A stretch of 32,163 bases of DNA from Psychrobacillus soli (GCF_006861775.1 NZ_VDGG01000046.1:1-32163), one strand, 5' to 3'. Positions 1 to 7,019 are shown, numbered from the stretch's first letter. Made by a program: numbers and translations. Notes: generated by a model not told the origin, from the letters alone.

Positions 1-351
1 GTCCAGTTGGACTACCGAATTTTAAAACTAAAACAAGTCATACTTGGGTGGGTTAATTACTTCAGAATCTCAAATATGAAAACAGCGATGACTGAGATAG
101 ATAAGAAGCTTCGTTTCAGAATTAGAGTGATTATCTGGAAGCAATGGAAGATACCGAAGAAACAAATCCAATCGCTTGTTCAATTGGGAATTCCGAAGGA
201 AGAAGCGAAAGGATTAACTTACTGTCGAAAAGGTTATCGGTACATCGGACTTTCAAAAGTTGTTCATAGAGCAATCTCAAATAAAAGACTAAAGCAGAGA
301 GGGCTCCCCTCTGCTTTAGAACATTATCTAAAGGTACACACTGTAATATAA
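1..351 (+). CDS. ltrA: Group II intron-encoded maturase/reverse transcriptase, C-terminal fragment
   Basis: This is the C-terminal part of a group II intron reverse transcriptase/maturase. The frame is open from base 1, so the TTG at position 7 is not a start and the gene continues to the left. What remains is the end of the maturase (X) domain, including LGWVNYFRISNMK, followed by the basic DNA-binding region ending GLPSALEHYLKVHTV. No HNH endonuclease cluster of paired cysteines follows, which is usual for IEPs without an En domain. The protein would splice its own intron RNA and drive retrotransposition. Whether this copy is active cannot be judged from the fragment. The stop codon lies only 3 bp before domain V, as expected. 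Confidence 0.9.
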   Translation, partial: VQLDYRILKLKQVILGWVNYFRISNMKTAMTEIDKKLRFRIRVIIWKQWKIPKKQIQSLVQLGIPKEEAKGLTYCRKGYRYIGLSKVVHRAISNKRLKQRGLPSALEHYLKVHTVI

Positions 352-432
352 ATTGAACCGCCGTATACGGAACCGTATGTACGGTGGTGTGAGAGGGGCG
401 GAAATAATTAAATTATTTTCCCTCTACTCGAT
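1..432 (+). mobile_element. Group II intron, 3' portion (5' part outside window)
   Basis: The maturase reading frame is followed directly by sequence that folds like group II intron domains V and VI. Domain V lies at about 355-390, where GAACCGCCGTATACGG pairs with CCGTATGTACGGTGG. Domain VI lies at about 391-425, with GAGGGG...AAATAAT pairing to ATTATTT..CCCTC. The typical 3' end CTACTCGAT places the intron-exon junction near 432. The 5' part lies off the left edge, so neither the intron length nor its 5' insertion site can be judged. The element ends about 20 bp from the stop codon of the converging ysdC gene. Confidence 0.85.
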
Positions 433-452
433 TGTACTATAACTATTACTCT

Positions 453-1541
453 TTAATCAAAAGTTATTTTATTCACTGCATCGCGGTCTAGTTTTTTAAT
501 TACTTCTACGATCAATTTGACTGTGTTTTCATAATCATCACGATGAAGAATTCCTGCATGTGAATGAATATAACGAGTTGCAATACCAATAGATAATGCT
601 GGAACTCCATTTAATGAAATATGCATAGAGCCTGCATCTGTTCCCCCACCAGGTATCATCTCAAACTGATATGGGATATTATTTTCTTCTGCAGTATCTA
701 CAACAAAATCACGTAATCCTTTGTGGGATACCATCGAAGCATCGAATAATACAATTTGAGGACCTGCCCCCATTTTGCTAGTCGATTCTTTTGCTGTAAT
801 TCCAGGTGTATCTCCAGCAATACCAACGTCCACCGCAAACCCAATATCCGGATTTACTTTTGCTGTAGAAGTTTTTGCTCCACGAAGTCCAACCTCTTCT
901 TGAACTGTTCCTACACCATACACGATGTTCGGATGTTTTTCCTCTTTCAATCCTTTTAATACATCGATTGCAATGGCACAGCCAATACGGTTATCCCATG
1001 CTTTGGCAAGCAGTAATTTTTCATTGTTCATTACAGAGAATTCGAAGTACGGTACGACCATATCACCTGGTAATACTCCCCACTCCATCGCTTCTTCTTT
1101 AGAAGAGGCACCGATATCAATGAACATATCTTTTACATCCACTGCTTTTTTGCGGGCATCAGCCGTTAAAATATGAGGAGGTTTAGATCCAATGACACCT
1201 GTAATCGTATCTCCTTTACGAGTCACAATCGTTACTCTTTGCGCTAGCATTACTTGAGACCACCAACCACCAACTGTTTGGAAGCTTAAAAATCCTTTGT
1301 CATCAATTTTAGAAATCATAAAACCAACTTCATCTAAATGTCCTGCCACCATAATTTTAGGACCATTTGCATCGCCCACTTTTTCTGCGATTAAGCTTCC
1401 TAAGTTATCGTATTCTATTTTATCTGCAAAGGGCTTTATGTATTTTTCCATTACTTGACGAGGTTCACGCTCATTCCCCGGAATCCCTTTTGCATCGGTT
1501 AATTCTTTAAGCATTGTTAACGTCTCATCTAACTTTGTCAT
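453..1541 (-). CDS. ysdC: M42 family metallopeptidase (YsdC-like aminopeptidase)
   Basis: This 362-residue protein matches the M42 family of dinuclear-metal aminopeptidases (PepA/FrvX/YsdC type), which form large cytosolic tetrahedral complexes that trim peptides. The expected metal and catalytic residues are visible: H68 and D70 in [11 protein letters not shown]183 in [11 protein letters not shown]215-E216 in [12 protein letters not shown]238 in FAVDVG, and a late histidine in RYIHSHAG (around 326-328). The GGGTDAG loop is at 298-304. Length and wording are close to B. subtilis YsdC, and ysdB lies nearby as in Bacillus. The start has a good site (AGGAGGGCG). It has its own promoter at 1575-1603, so it need not be read from the upstream DUF2207 gene. 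Older annotations call this family endoglucanase; the peptidase motifs argue against that. Confidence 0.93.
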   Translation of the reverse strand: MTKLDETLTMLKELTDAKGIPGNEREPRQVMEKYIKPFADKIEYDNLGSLIAEKVGDANGPKIMVAGHLDEVGFMISKIDDKGFLSFQTVGGWWSQVMLAQRVTIVTRKGDTITGVIGSKPPHILTADARKKAVDVKDMFIDIGASSKEEAMEWGVLPGDMVVPYFEFSVMNNEKLLLAKAWDNRIGCAIAIDVLKGLKEEKHPNIVYGVGTVQEEVGLRGAKTSTAKVNPDIGFAVDVGIAGDTPGITAKESTSKMGAGPQIVLFDASMVSHKGLRDFVVDTAEENNIPYQFEMIPGGGTDAGSMHISLNGVPALSIGIATRYIHSHAGILHRDDYENTVKLIVEVIKKLDRDAVNKITFD

Positions 1542-1574
1542 TATTTCGCCCTCCTAAATATAACTGCATTATCT

Positions 1575-1603
1575 ATTATATTCTAAATTCAGCCTGTTTT
1601 CAA
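1575..1603 (-). promoter_or_regulatory. SigA-type promoter of ysdC
   Basis: Read on the minus strand, TTGAAA (1598-1603) and a perfect TATAAT (1575-1580) are separated by exactly 17 bp, about 35 bp upstream of the ysdC start. This fits the vegetative SigA consensus closely. Confidence 0.75.
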
Positions 1604-1621
1604 AATTGAGCGTTATACTTT

Positions 1622-3535
1622 CTAATCGGCTCCTGCTCCTCCGCCGCCGCTATCACCGCCACTACTACCTCCATAAGATCCTCCTGAATCAGAAGATCCA
1701 CTACCCGAGGTAACACCAGTAGACCATTTCCATGATTTCGTCACATAGTCCATTGGATCTGTTCCAGCAATTAATAGTGCTGCTAATGGGAGCGCTTCAT
1801 CTGCAGCTGGTATTTGCACATTTTTTCTGCCAAATAAATATGCACGTATCGTCCACTTCTCCTGCTCCACTTTCGTAAGCCCTTCAGGCATACCATTCCT
1901 CATACTTCTTTGGAAAGAGCGAATATTATCTTTGGCACGCACAGCATTCATCGAAAGAATGTTTTTCGGTACTGCAATATATAAAAGAATAATGGCCAAA
2001 ATAACACCAATGAGTTCACTCATCAATTCATCATTTACTATATTCCCTACCATTAAACTAATTACTATCATATAAAACACAAAAAAGCCGCGATCGTTTA
2101 ATTTAATCCAATTAATAATAAGAAATATTATCGTGATGATAGCAAGGAACACAATACTTCCACCACTCCCAAGGTCTGCATCGTAACTTAAAGCTACGAA
2201 TATGGACAACAACATAATGGCTAAACTTATCATAATCTTTGGCAACCGATGATGGAAAGTTCCTGCTTCTACTAGTTCGTCCTGTACTTTTTTATGCCAA
2301 GCTTTTTGATTCTTTTTAAACTCTTTCGTTCTAGCATGATAGTAATTGGACATTCCTTTATCACTTTCTTTTTTAGGCGCACCAGCTACATCATGTAGAT
2401 GAAATGCCCATTTACTTGAACCACTTCTTGTATTAAAAAGCCATTGAATAAGATAGTTCTCGGATACTGCCTTCGCATTTCCTCCATTTTTCAATCGAAA
2501 CAATAAAGTTTCTTTCGGAGCCTTTGGGTCATTTTTAAAGCGGACTGCGGCTTCTGACAGCTTGACTATCGCAGCTTCTTTTTCAACTAATGAAAATAAA
2601 CCTGCTAAAAAAGCTTTCTTATTCATTTTCCCATTTTTATACACTGAAAATAAATATAAAATATCGATATCCAGTATACTTTCACCAATTCCTTTTCTCC
2701 AAAAATGCCTTTGGGGCAAACCTATGATGAATAGAATTGCTATGATTACTAATGTGAGCGAAACTTTAGGTATAATATTAATAAGCTCAGGAATATTGGA
2801 TAACCTTTTTTGCAAGGCATCTGCTTGTTTTTTTTCGTTCGCAAAAGCTTCATTCATGGAAATAGAACTTTTCGTTTTCTCCATGTTTGTCAGGACGGTA
2901 GAAGGAAAAAAGAAAGTTGTTTTCGTTACGGAAGAAGACTCCGAAATCGGCGTTTTAAACCGAATTCCAAATTCGGACTTCCCATTTGGTGCAGCATTTC
3001 GATCAAAGAATACTCCATCGAATTTGGACGGATCCATCGTCTGAGGAAGAATATAGTCTATTATCACTTGCTTATAATCTTGATCATGTGCATCCCCATC
3101 TTCAAAATACGTAACATTTGCAACACTGTATGTATCATACGCTTTCACTGCATTTTTAAGCGTATAGACATACAAAAAGGAAACTTGCTCATTTGTTTTG
3201 TTTATACTCGTTCGATATACGCCACTTTCTTTTGTAACATTTAATGTGTTTAACGTATTATCTTCGATGAAACCCGGTTCTGGACTTAACGTCGTTAATT
3301 CATGAGCGTAAAAGTCTTTTACATTGCGATCATGTTCTTCTGGAAATGATCGCTTTAAACTTGTATAAGTTCCATCAAAGTTATACGTGAATACTTCATT
3401 CACTAATAAATCACCATTTGGTTGAATCCAAGATTTTATATGTATTTTGTCTATTGAATAAGATCTCGCTTCCGCAACTACACTTGATGAAAAAGCTAAC
3501 AACAATAAAACAAATAAAAAAAAGAACTTTTTCAT
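1622..3535 (-). CDS. DUF2207 domain membrane protein with Gly/Ser-rich tail
   Basis: This is a predicted DUF2207 protein of 637 residues. The start is placed at the ATG at 3535, because it follows GAGGTG at good spacing and opens a classic signal peptide (MKKFFFLFVLLLLAFSSSVVAEA). The frame continues upstream, but that extension would run into the dUTPase gene. After the signal comes an extracytoplasmic region of about 230 residues (the DUF2207 part), then a membrane segment near 256-274 and a cytosolic region of about 160 residues. A cluster of further membrane segments lies at about 433-525, and the protein ends in a Gly/Ser-rich tail (GGSYGGSSGGDSGGGG). The family is widespread and has no agreed function. 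A candidate ECF-type promoter lies just upstream, which would fit an envelope role. Confidence 0.85.
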   Translation of the reverse strand: MKKFFFLFVLLLLAFSSSVVAEARSYSIDKIHIKSWIQPNGDLLVNEVFTYNFDGTYTSLKRSFPEEHDRNVKDFYAHELTTLSPEPGFIEDNTLNTLNVTKESGVYRTSINKTNEQVSFLYVYTLKNAVKAYDTYSVANVTYFEDGDAHDQDYKQVIIDYILPQTMDPSKFDGVFFDRNAAPNGKSEFGIRFKTPISESSSVTKTTFFFPSTVLTNMEKTKSSISMNEAFANEKKQADALQKRLSNIPELINIIPKVSLTLVIIAILFIIGLPQRHFWRKGIGESILDIDILYLFSVYKNGKMNKKAFLAGLFSLVEKEAAIVKLSEAAVRFKNDPKAPKETLLFRLKNGGNAKAVSENYLIQWLFNTRSGSSKWAFHLHDVAGAPKKESDKGMSNYYHARTKEFKKNQKAWHKKVQDELVEAGTFHHRLPKIMISLAIMLLSIFVALSYDADLGSGGSIVFLAIITIIFLIINWIKLNDRGFFVFYMIVISLMVGNIVNDELMSELIGVILAIILLYIAVPKNILSMNAVRAKDNIRSFQRSMRNGMPEGLTKVEQEKWTIRAYLFGRKNVQIPAADEALPLAALLIAGTDPMDYVTKSWKWSTGVTSGSGSSDSGGSYGGSSGGDSGGGGAGAD

Positions 3536-3576
3536 ACATTTCACCTCAACATTACTAAGCTTTATATTAGTATGTT

Positions 3577-3602
3577 TACGGCTCACATTTGAAAAAGTTC
3601 CA
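3577..3602 (-). promoter_or_regulatory. Candidate ECF-sigma (SigW-like) promoter of the DUF2207 gene
   Basis: On the minus strand TGGAAC (3597-3602) is followed after 16 bp by CGTA (3577-3580). The SigW consensus is TGAAAC-N16/17-CGTA, so there is one mismatch. The predicted start of transcription would be about 35 nt before the ATG. A weak SigA alternative (TTCAAA-N18-TAATAT) overlaps it, so the assignment is tentative. Confidence 0.5.
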
Positions 3603-3614
3603 ATTTTATTACTT

Positions 3615-4100
3615 TTAATATCCGCTCTTCTGTCTTTCATAGTTTGTTTCATTTTTGGAAATATACGCCTGCAATACATCTTCACTACTAAAACCTAACT
3701 TTTCTGCAATTGCACCATACAAAATCCAAATCTTTTCATATGTACTTTTCGTTGTTTCATGTAAAAACCCCAAAATAGCCTCGTTTGTTAGAAGGAATAG
3801 TGTAGTCAAATCTTCCTCTTTTTCTTCCACTGGCCAATCCGTTAAATCGTCTAAGCCTTTCGCAATCCCTAGTGACAATAGAAAATGAATAGAGTCGACA
3901 TACTCTTCTAAAATAACATGCCGTTCAGATGGTCCCTTTTCACTCCAAAACTTAAAGCAACGTGTTTCATTTGCAAGTTCTGCAAGCTCAACAACTAATG
4001 CTAATCCTTTTTTTGTGAAAATATCTCCATCCACTTGTTTGTTTGATTGAATATATTCGTCTAAAGCACGCTGCATTGTAAAAAGTTTTTCTAAATTCAT
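3615..4100 (-). CDS. Dimeric all-alpha dUTP diphosphatase (MazG-like fold)
   Basis: This 161-residue protein looks like the dimeric, all-alpha dUTPase family, which hydrolyses dUTP to dUMP and pyrophosphate and so keeps uracil out of DNA. The family's Mg-binding pattern is visible: ExxE at E38-E41 (ELAE) and ExxD at E66-D69 (EYVD), with the phrase NETRCFKFWS between them. The start is taken at the ATG at 4100, preceded by GGAGG. An in-frame TTG four codons earlier overlaps that Shine-Dalgarno and is unlikely to be used. It is divergent from ysdB, sharing a 93-bp gap. The DUF2207 gene follows on the same strand after 79 bp but has its own promoter candidate. Confidence 0.85.
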   Translation of the reverse strand: MNLEKLFTMQRALDEYIQSNKQVDGDIFTKKGLALVVELAELANETRCFKFWSEKGPSERHVILEEYVDSIHFLLSLGIAKGLDDLTDWPVEEKEEDLTTLFLLTNEAILGFLHETTKSTYEKIWILYGAIAEKLGFSSEDVLQAYISKNETNYERQKSGY

Positions 4101-4128
4101 CTTTTCCTCCAATAAATTTCATTTATTT

Positions 4129-4155
4129 TGAAACCAAACTACCTCCTCTATCGTA
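4129..4155 (+). promoter_or_regulatory. SigW-type ECF promoter of ysdB
   Basis: TGAAAC (4129-4134) and CGTATA (from 4152) are separated by 17 bp, ending about 38 bp before the ysdB ATG. Both boxes match the SigW consensus exactly. In B. subtilis ysdB is a known member of the SigW regulon, which supports the reading. Confidence 0.8.
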
Positions 4156-4193
4156 TAGCAATTACTATGTATTTTACAAGGAGGACATTTAAA

Positions 4194-4580
4194 ATGATCT
4201 TTTTACTTCGATTGCTAATAATTGTCATAATCATATATGCATTTTATAAAATTCTTCGTTATTTGTTTGATCCAAAGCGAAAATTAGATGAGGCTTATGA
4301 AAAAGAACAATATTATTTTTATGATGATATTAAAAATATCCGTAAAAACTTTTTCATTACATATAAAGGCGCATTATTTGAAGGAGAAAAATATTTAGGT
4401 GCTACTGATCAAGCATTTGAGGTCGTCTCTATTTTCGTATGGACAAAGGATGTAGCTAAACTACAAGGTTTTCGAAAAGAGGATTTTCGTTTTTTACAAA
4501 ATGAAATACGCATGAATTACCCGTCTGCTAAAATTAACTGGAAAAGCCCAATTGAGCAGTTAATGAAAGAGGAAGCATAA
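4194..4580 (+). CDS. ysdB: YsdB family sigma-W pathway membrane-associated protein
   Basis: This protein has 128 residues when started at the ATG at 4194, which follows AAGGAGG at ideal spacing; the in-frame extension upstream would swallow the promoter. An N-terminal hydrophobic helix (about residues 3-20) is followed by a soluble domain containing DDIKNIRKNFFITYKGALFEG and KINWKSPIEQL. This matches my memory of B. subtilis YsdB, annotated as a sigma-W pathway protein of unknown biochemical function. The helix probably anchors it in the membrane with the domain in the cytosol. Position next to dUTPase and ysdC agrees with Bacillus gene order, and the promoter is a textbook SigW site. Confidence 0.85.
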   Translation: MIFLLRLLIIVIIIYAFYKILRYLFDPKRKLDEAYEKEQYYFYDDIKNIRKNFFITYKGALFEGEKYLGATDQAFEVVSIFVWTKDVAKLQGFRKEDFRFLQNEIRMNYPSAKINWKSPIEQLMKEEA

Positions 4581-4641
4581 CAAAAGCGCTAAAGTAACTG
4601 TATCTGACCAGATATAAAATGGAAACGGTGACGCACATAAT

Positions 4642-4868
4642 AGGGATACTGCGTGGTAGTGGGTTGAAAATGAGTGTCCGCTGGGATTTCCGCTGCTGGG
4701 CGGACGCTTTCCGTGGGGTGAGCGATGAGCCTTCACCGCCGCGCCTGAGAAGTCTCATTTTGCTCACACAGAGGAACAAAGGCTAAAAACGCCACATCGT
4801 GTGGCAACGCCTTCGTGACCAACATCCTGTTGGCCTCCACTGGAGTCGCCTCCCAGCAGCGAAAATCC
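4642..4868 (+). repeat. MITE-like dispersed repeat, copy A (with extra hairpin insert)
   Basis: This is one of three related copies in the window. It begins AGGGATACTGCGTGGTAG, and its core is bounded by imperfect terminal inverted repeats: GATTTCCGCTGCTG at 4685-4698 and CAGCAGCGAAAATC at 4854-4867. The core also contains the shared phrases ACGCTTTCC, GAGCGATGAGCC and GTCTCATTTTGCTCAC. Compared with copies B and C the core is about 58 bp longer. The insert holds two short perfect hairpins, GCCACA-TCG-TGTGGC and CCAACA-TCC-TGTTGG. No transposase is encoded. Confidence 0.85.
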
Positions 4869-5070
4869 ATGGGAATTGCTTGCTAATTTTGCGTCTACTG
4901 TTATCAGAGCTTTAAATTGATCAGATTCACTACGCAATATTTATTAAAGCTAATTAGAAAATGCTTTCTCCAAATAAGTAGAGTATTTACTTAGGATAAA
5001 GTTCATTTCATACAACCATTTATAGGTATGAAACCTCGTATTCATCGTTGTCTCACTCCAAGTAAACTTG

Positions 5071-5154
5071 TTATTTTAAGATTTGGTTGCTCTCGCATTT
5101 GATTTGATTGCTTTCCGAATAGAACTGGTTGCTTTCAATGACGAGTTGGTTGCC
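5071..5154 (-). repeat. 21-bp tandem array, locus 1 (four units)
   Basis: Read on the minus strand, four consecutive 21-bp units start GGCAACCAA, AGCAACCAG, AGCAATCAA and AGCAACCAA. The first 9 bases of each unit are conserved and the remaining 12 vary. A matching array lies at 18910-19002. The period of 21 makes any reading frame through it a 7-residue repeat, but no start signal supports translation. Confidence 0.8.
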
Positions 5155-5245
5155 CTATGCCATTTACTGGATTCTCCCTTTTGAAAAACTGGTATAAAAT
5201 TTTGTTTTTTTACGATCCGAAGCTGATATGTAAGCAATTTCCTTT

Positions 5246-5413
5246 GATTTTCGCTGCAGGCGTCGACTCCTACCGGATAAGTGAGCAAAATGAGACACCC
5301 CAACGTACGCCTAAGCGGCGGGGGTGGCTCATCGCTTACCCGGCGGAAAGCGTACGACTGTAGCGAAAATCACAGCGGTCACCTTATAAAGCTTTTTACC
5401 ACGCAGTATCCCT
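5246..5413 (-). repeat. MITE-like dispersed repeat, copy B (inverted)
   Basis: This is the same element as copy A, on the opposite strand. In plus coordinates the terminal inverted repeats are GATTTTCGCTGCAG (5246-5259) and CTGTAGCGAAAATC (5358-5371), giving a 126-bp core. The shared left extension is read here as ACCACGCAGTATCCCT and ends at 5413. The core contains the antisense of GAGCGATGAGCC and GTGTCTCATTTTGCTCAC. Confidence 0.85.
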
Positions 5414-5472
5414 AAACTGCGAGAACTGTCCATTTACAAGGATAACTTTTTCATTCCAAACAAAATAAAAAA

Positions 5473-5487
5473 ATGTAAGCGATTCCA
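5473..5487 (+). promoter_or_regulatory. Candidate cre site (CcpA box) upstream of darB
   Basis: ATGTAAGCGATTCCA fits the catabolite responsive element consensus WTGNAARCGNWWNCA at every position. It sits about 25 bp upstream of the candidate -10 of darB. Such short degenerate sites occur by chance, so binding is not assured. Confidence 0.45.
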
Positions 5488-5508
5488 TAGTTTTTTCATC
5501 TGTTCATA

Positions 5509-5517
5509 TGCTATCAT
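5509..5517 (+). promoter_or_regulatory. Possible extended -10 promoter of darB
   Basis: TGCTATCAT is an extended -10 element (TGn plus TATCAT). No good -35 lies at the right distance. The predicted leader of about 50 nt contains a TGTTTTC/GAAAACA hairpin. Confidence 0.4.
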
Positions 5518-5571
5518 AGTTTCATAGGGGATGTTTTCTTAAAGGGAAAACAGACAAAGGAGTAGAATGCT

Positions 5572-6024
5572 ATGATAGTTGCAAGCAGTAAGGATTTTTT
5601 ACAAATTCCAATCGAGGATTATATTATATCAGCAGAAAAAGTAGCACATGTACAATTAGGAAATAACGCAGAACATGCATTATTAGTTCTGACGAAAACG
5701 GGGTATTCTTCTATACCAGTACTTGATGTGAAATATAGACTACATGGACTTGTAAGTTCACAACAAATAACAGATGAAATTTTAGGATTAGAACATATTG
5801 AATATGAACGATTGCCTAATCTTAAAGTTGACGATATTATGAAAACGGATGTACCGGTTATTCACATTAAAGAAAAATTCCAAAAAGGGTTAGATTTGTT
5901 AGTGAATAATCCTTATGTATGTGTTATAGACGATGAACGAACTTTTTTGGGAATATTAACGAGAAGAGTCATTTTAAAACAAATGAAAAAATATTTATAC
6001 CAAACACAAGAAACTCAAGTATAA
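5572..6024 (+). CDS. darB: CBS-domain cyclic-di-AMP receptor DarB/CbpB (YkuL)
   Basis: This 150-residue protein is made of two CBS domains, at about residues 13-72 and 85-145, with no attached enzyme domain. Length, wording and the following ccpC gene match B. subtilis YkuL (DarB; Listeria CbpB). That protein is a cytosolic receptor which, when free of c-di-AMP, binds and stimulates the (p)ppGpp synthetase Rel and pyruvate carboxylase; this is known for the family and not visible in the sequence. A good AAAGGAG site lies 9 bp before the ATG. A terminator follows at 6040-6070, so it is probably transcribed alone. A candidate cre site lies upstream. Confidence 0.88.
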   Translation: MIVASSKDFLQIPIEDYIISAEKVAHVQLGNNAEHALLVLTKTGYSSIPVLDVKYRLHGLVSSQQITDEILGLEHIEYERLPNLKVDDIMKTDVPVIHIKEKFQKGLDLLVNNPYVCVIDDERTFLGILTRRVILKQMKKYLYQTQETQV

Positions 6025-6039
6025 TGATGTAAAAGTAGT

Positions 6040-6073
6040 GAAGGCCTCTTATTTATAAAGGGCCTTCTTTTTC
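6040..6073 (+). terminator. Rho-independent terminator after darB
   Basis: GAAGGCC (6040-6046) pairs with GGCCTTC (6061-6067) and is followed by TTTTTC, 16 bp after the darB stop codon. Confidence 0.8.
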
Positions 6074-6118
6074 ATGTAAGGACGATATGGATGATACTGA
6101 AAGAAAGGATGATAAAAA

Positions 6119-6994
6119 ATGACTTCCGATTTTCTCATTATTAAAATATTGGCAGAAGAACAAAATATGCGAAAAGCAGCAGAGCGTTTGTTTCTTTCAC
6201 AGCCGGCACTGTCACAACGACTTCAAACGATTGAAAAAGAATGGAATACTAAGCTGTTTTTACGTTCCCAAAAAGGATTGACTGCCACTCCGGAAGGCGA
6301 ATTAGTCATTGAATTTGCGACTAATATGATTCAACAAAAAGAAGAATTATACGAAGCAATTCAATCGCTAACGACTAAAGTGCATGGAACTTTGAAAATC
6401 GCTTGTGCATCTATTGTAGGACAAAACTGGTTGCCGAAAGTACTGAAGGATTTTGTACAAACATATCCAGAAGCAAAGGTTTCCCTACTAACTGGTTGGA
6501 GTTCAGAAATTGTCAAAGCTATATATGATGGGGAAGCGCAAATAGGGATTGTGCGTGGGCAAACAGACTGGAAAGGGAATAAAATACATCTGTTTCGGGA
6601 TACGCTGTATTTAGTAGATAAAGAAATGACTTCTATAGACGATGTATTAACAACAGATAAGCCGTTTATTCAATTCAAAAGTGATTCAAACTATTATCAG
6701 GAAATTCAGCAATGGTGGCAAAAACATTTCTCTAGTAATCCGAAAAGACAAATAATTGTAGACCAAATTGAGACATGTAAGCAAATGGCTCTAAATGGAA
6801 TTGGCTATGCTATTTTGCCATCTATTACATTGACTGGACAAGAAGATGTGCATAAAATTCCTTTAACAAATAACGAAGAGCAGTTTGAGTTAACACGGGA
6901 TACTTGGCTTATTGGTTATGATGCAGCATTTGAACTTCCTCAAGTGGAAGCTTTCGTCAGCATTGTAAAAAAACATGCACAAATATTTCAATAA
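6119..6994 (+). CDS. ccpC: LysR-family regulator CcpC (YkuM)
   Basis: This LysR-type regulator has 291 residues, the family's normal length. The N-terminal winged helix-turn-helix spans about residues 1-60, with NMRKAAERLFLSQPALSQRLQTIE as recognition region followed by TKLFLRSQKGLTATPEG. A periplasmic-binding-protein-like effector domain fills about 88-285. The N-terminus is very close to B. subtilis CcpC, which represses the TCA-branch genes citB and citZ and responds to citrate. The gene follows darB as ykuM follows ykuL. The start is supported by GAAAGGATG. No terminator was seen before the next gene 56 bp away. Confidence 0.88.
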   Translation: MTSDFLIIKILAEEQNMRKAAERLFLSQPALSQRLQTIEKEWNTKLFLRSQKGLTATPEGELVIEFATNMIQQKEELYEAIQSLTTKVHGTLKIACASIVGQNWLPKVLKDFVQTYPEAKVSLLTGWSSEIVKAIYDGEAQIGIVRGQTDWKGNKIHLFRDTLYLVDKEMTSIDDVLTTDKPFIQFKSDSNYYQEIQQWWQKHFSSNPKRQIIVDQIETCKQMALNGIGYAILPSITLTGQEDVHKIPLTNNEEQFELTRDTWLIGYDAAFELPQVEAFVSIVKKHAQIFQ

Positions 6995-7019
6995 GGAACT
7001 TTCGCCTTTTAATAGCGTA
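6994..7019 (+). promoter_or_regulatory. Candidate ECF-sigma promoter of the ABC-MoxR-VWA operon
   Basis: AGGAAC (6994-6999) and CGTACT (from 7016) are separated by 16 bp, and the predicted transcript would start about 25 nt before the first gene's ATG. The -35 differs from SigW TGAAAC at two positions but keeps the AAC core common to ECF promoters. No good SigA promoter was seen in this 56-bp gap. Read-through from ccpC is the alternative. Confidence 0.4.

Larger units (their letters stand above)
4581..5571. other. Gene-free kilobase made of repeats
   Basis: No convincing gene was found here. The stretch holds MITE-like copy A (4642-4868), a 21-bp tandem array (5071-5154) and MITE-like copy B in the opposite orientation (5246-5413). 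The control region of darB follows (about 5473-5571). Open frames inside the repeats have no ribosome binding sites and translate into low-complexity or repeat-derived strings. A small inverted repeat (TTCATAC/GTATGAA near 5007-5034) may be a weak terminator. Confidence 0.7.

Noticed and set aside
453-1541. Endoglucanase annotation for the YsdC-like protein
   Set aside because: The conserved M42 metal ligands and catalytic Glu pair identify a peptidase; the cellulase name is a legacy label.
2562-3244. Plus-strand open frames opposite the DUF2207 gene
   Set aside because: They have no ribosome binding sites and mirror a well-supported gene with a signal peptide and membrane helices.
4534-4779. 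Minus-strand open frame running from ysdB into MITE-like copy A
   Set aside because: It overlaps ysdB and the repeat, has no ribosome binding site, and its composition is that of the repeat.
5076-5303. Minus-strand open frame with a 7-residue repeating pattern
   Set aside because: The pattern is the direct result of the 21-bp tandem array; no start signal was seen and the other half lies in MITE-like copy B.
5157-5363. Plus-strand open frame between the array and copy B
   Set aside because: No ribosome binding site; more than half lies within the repeat element.
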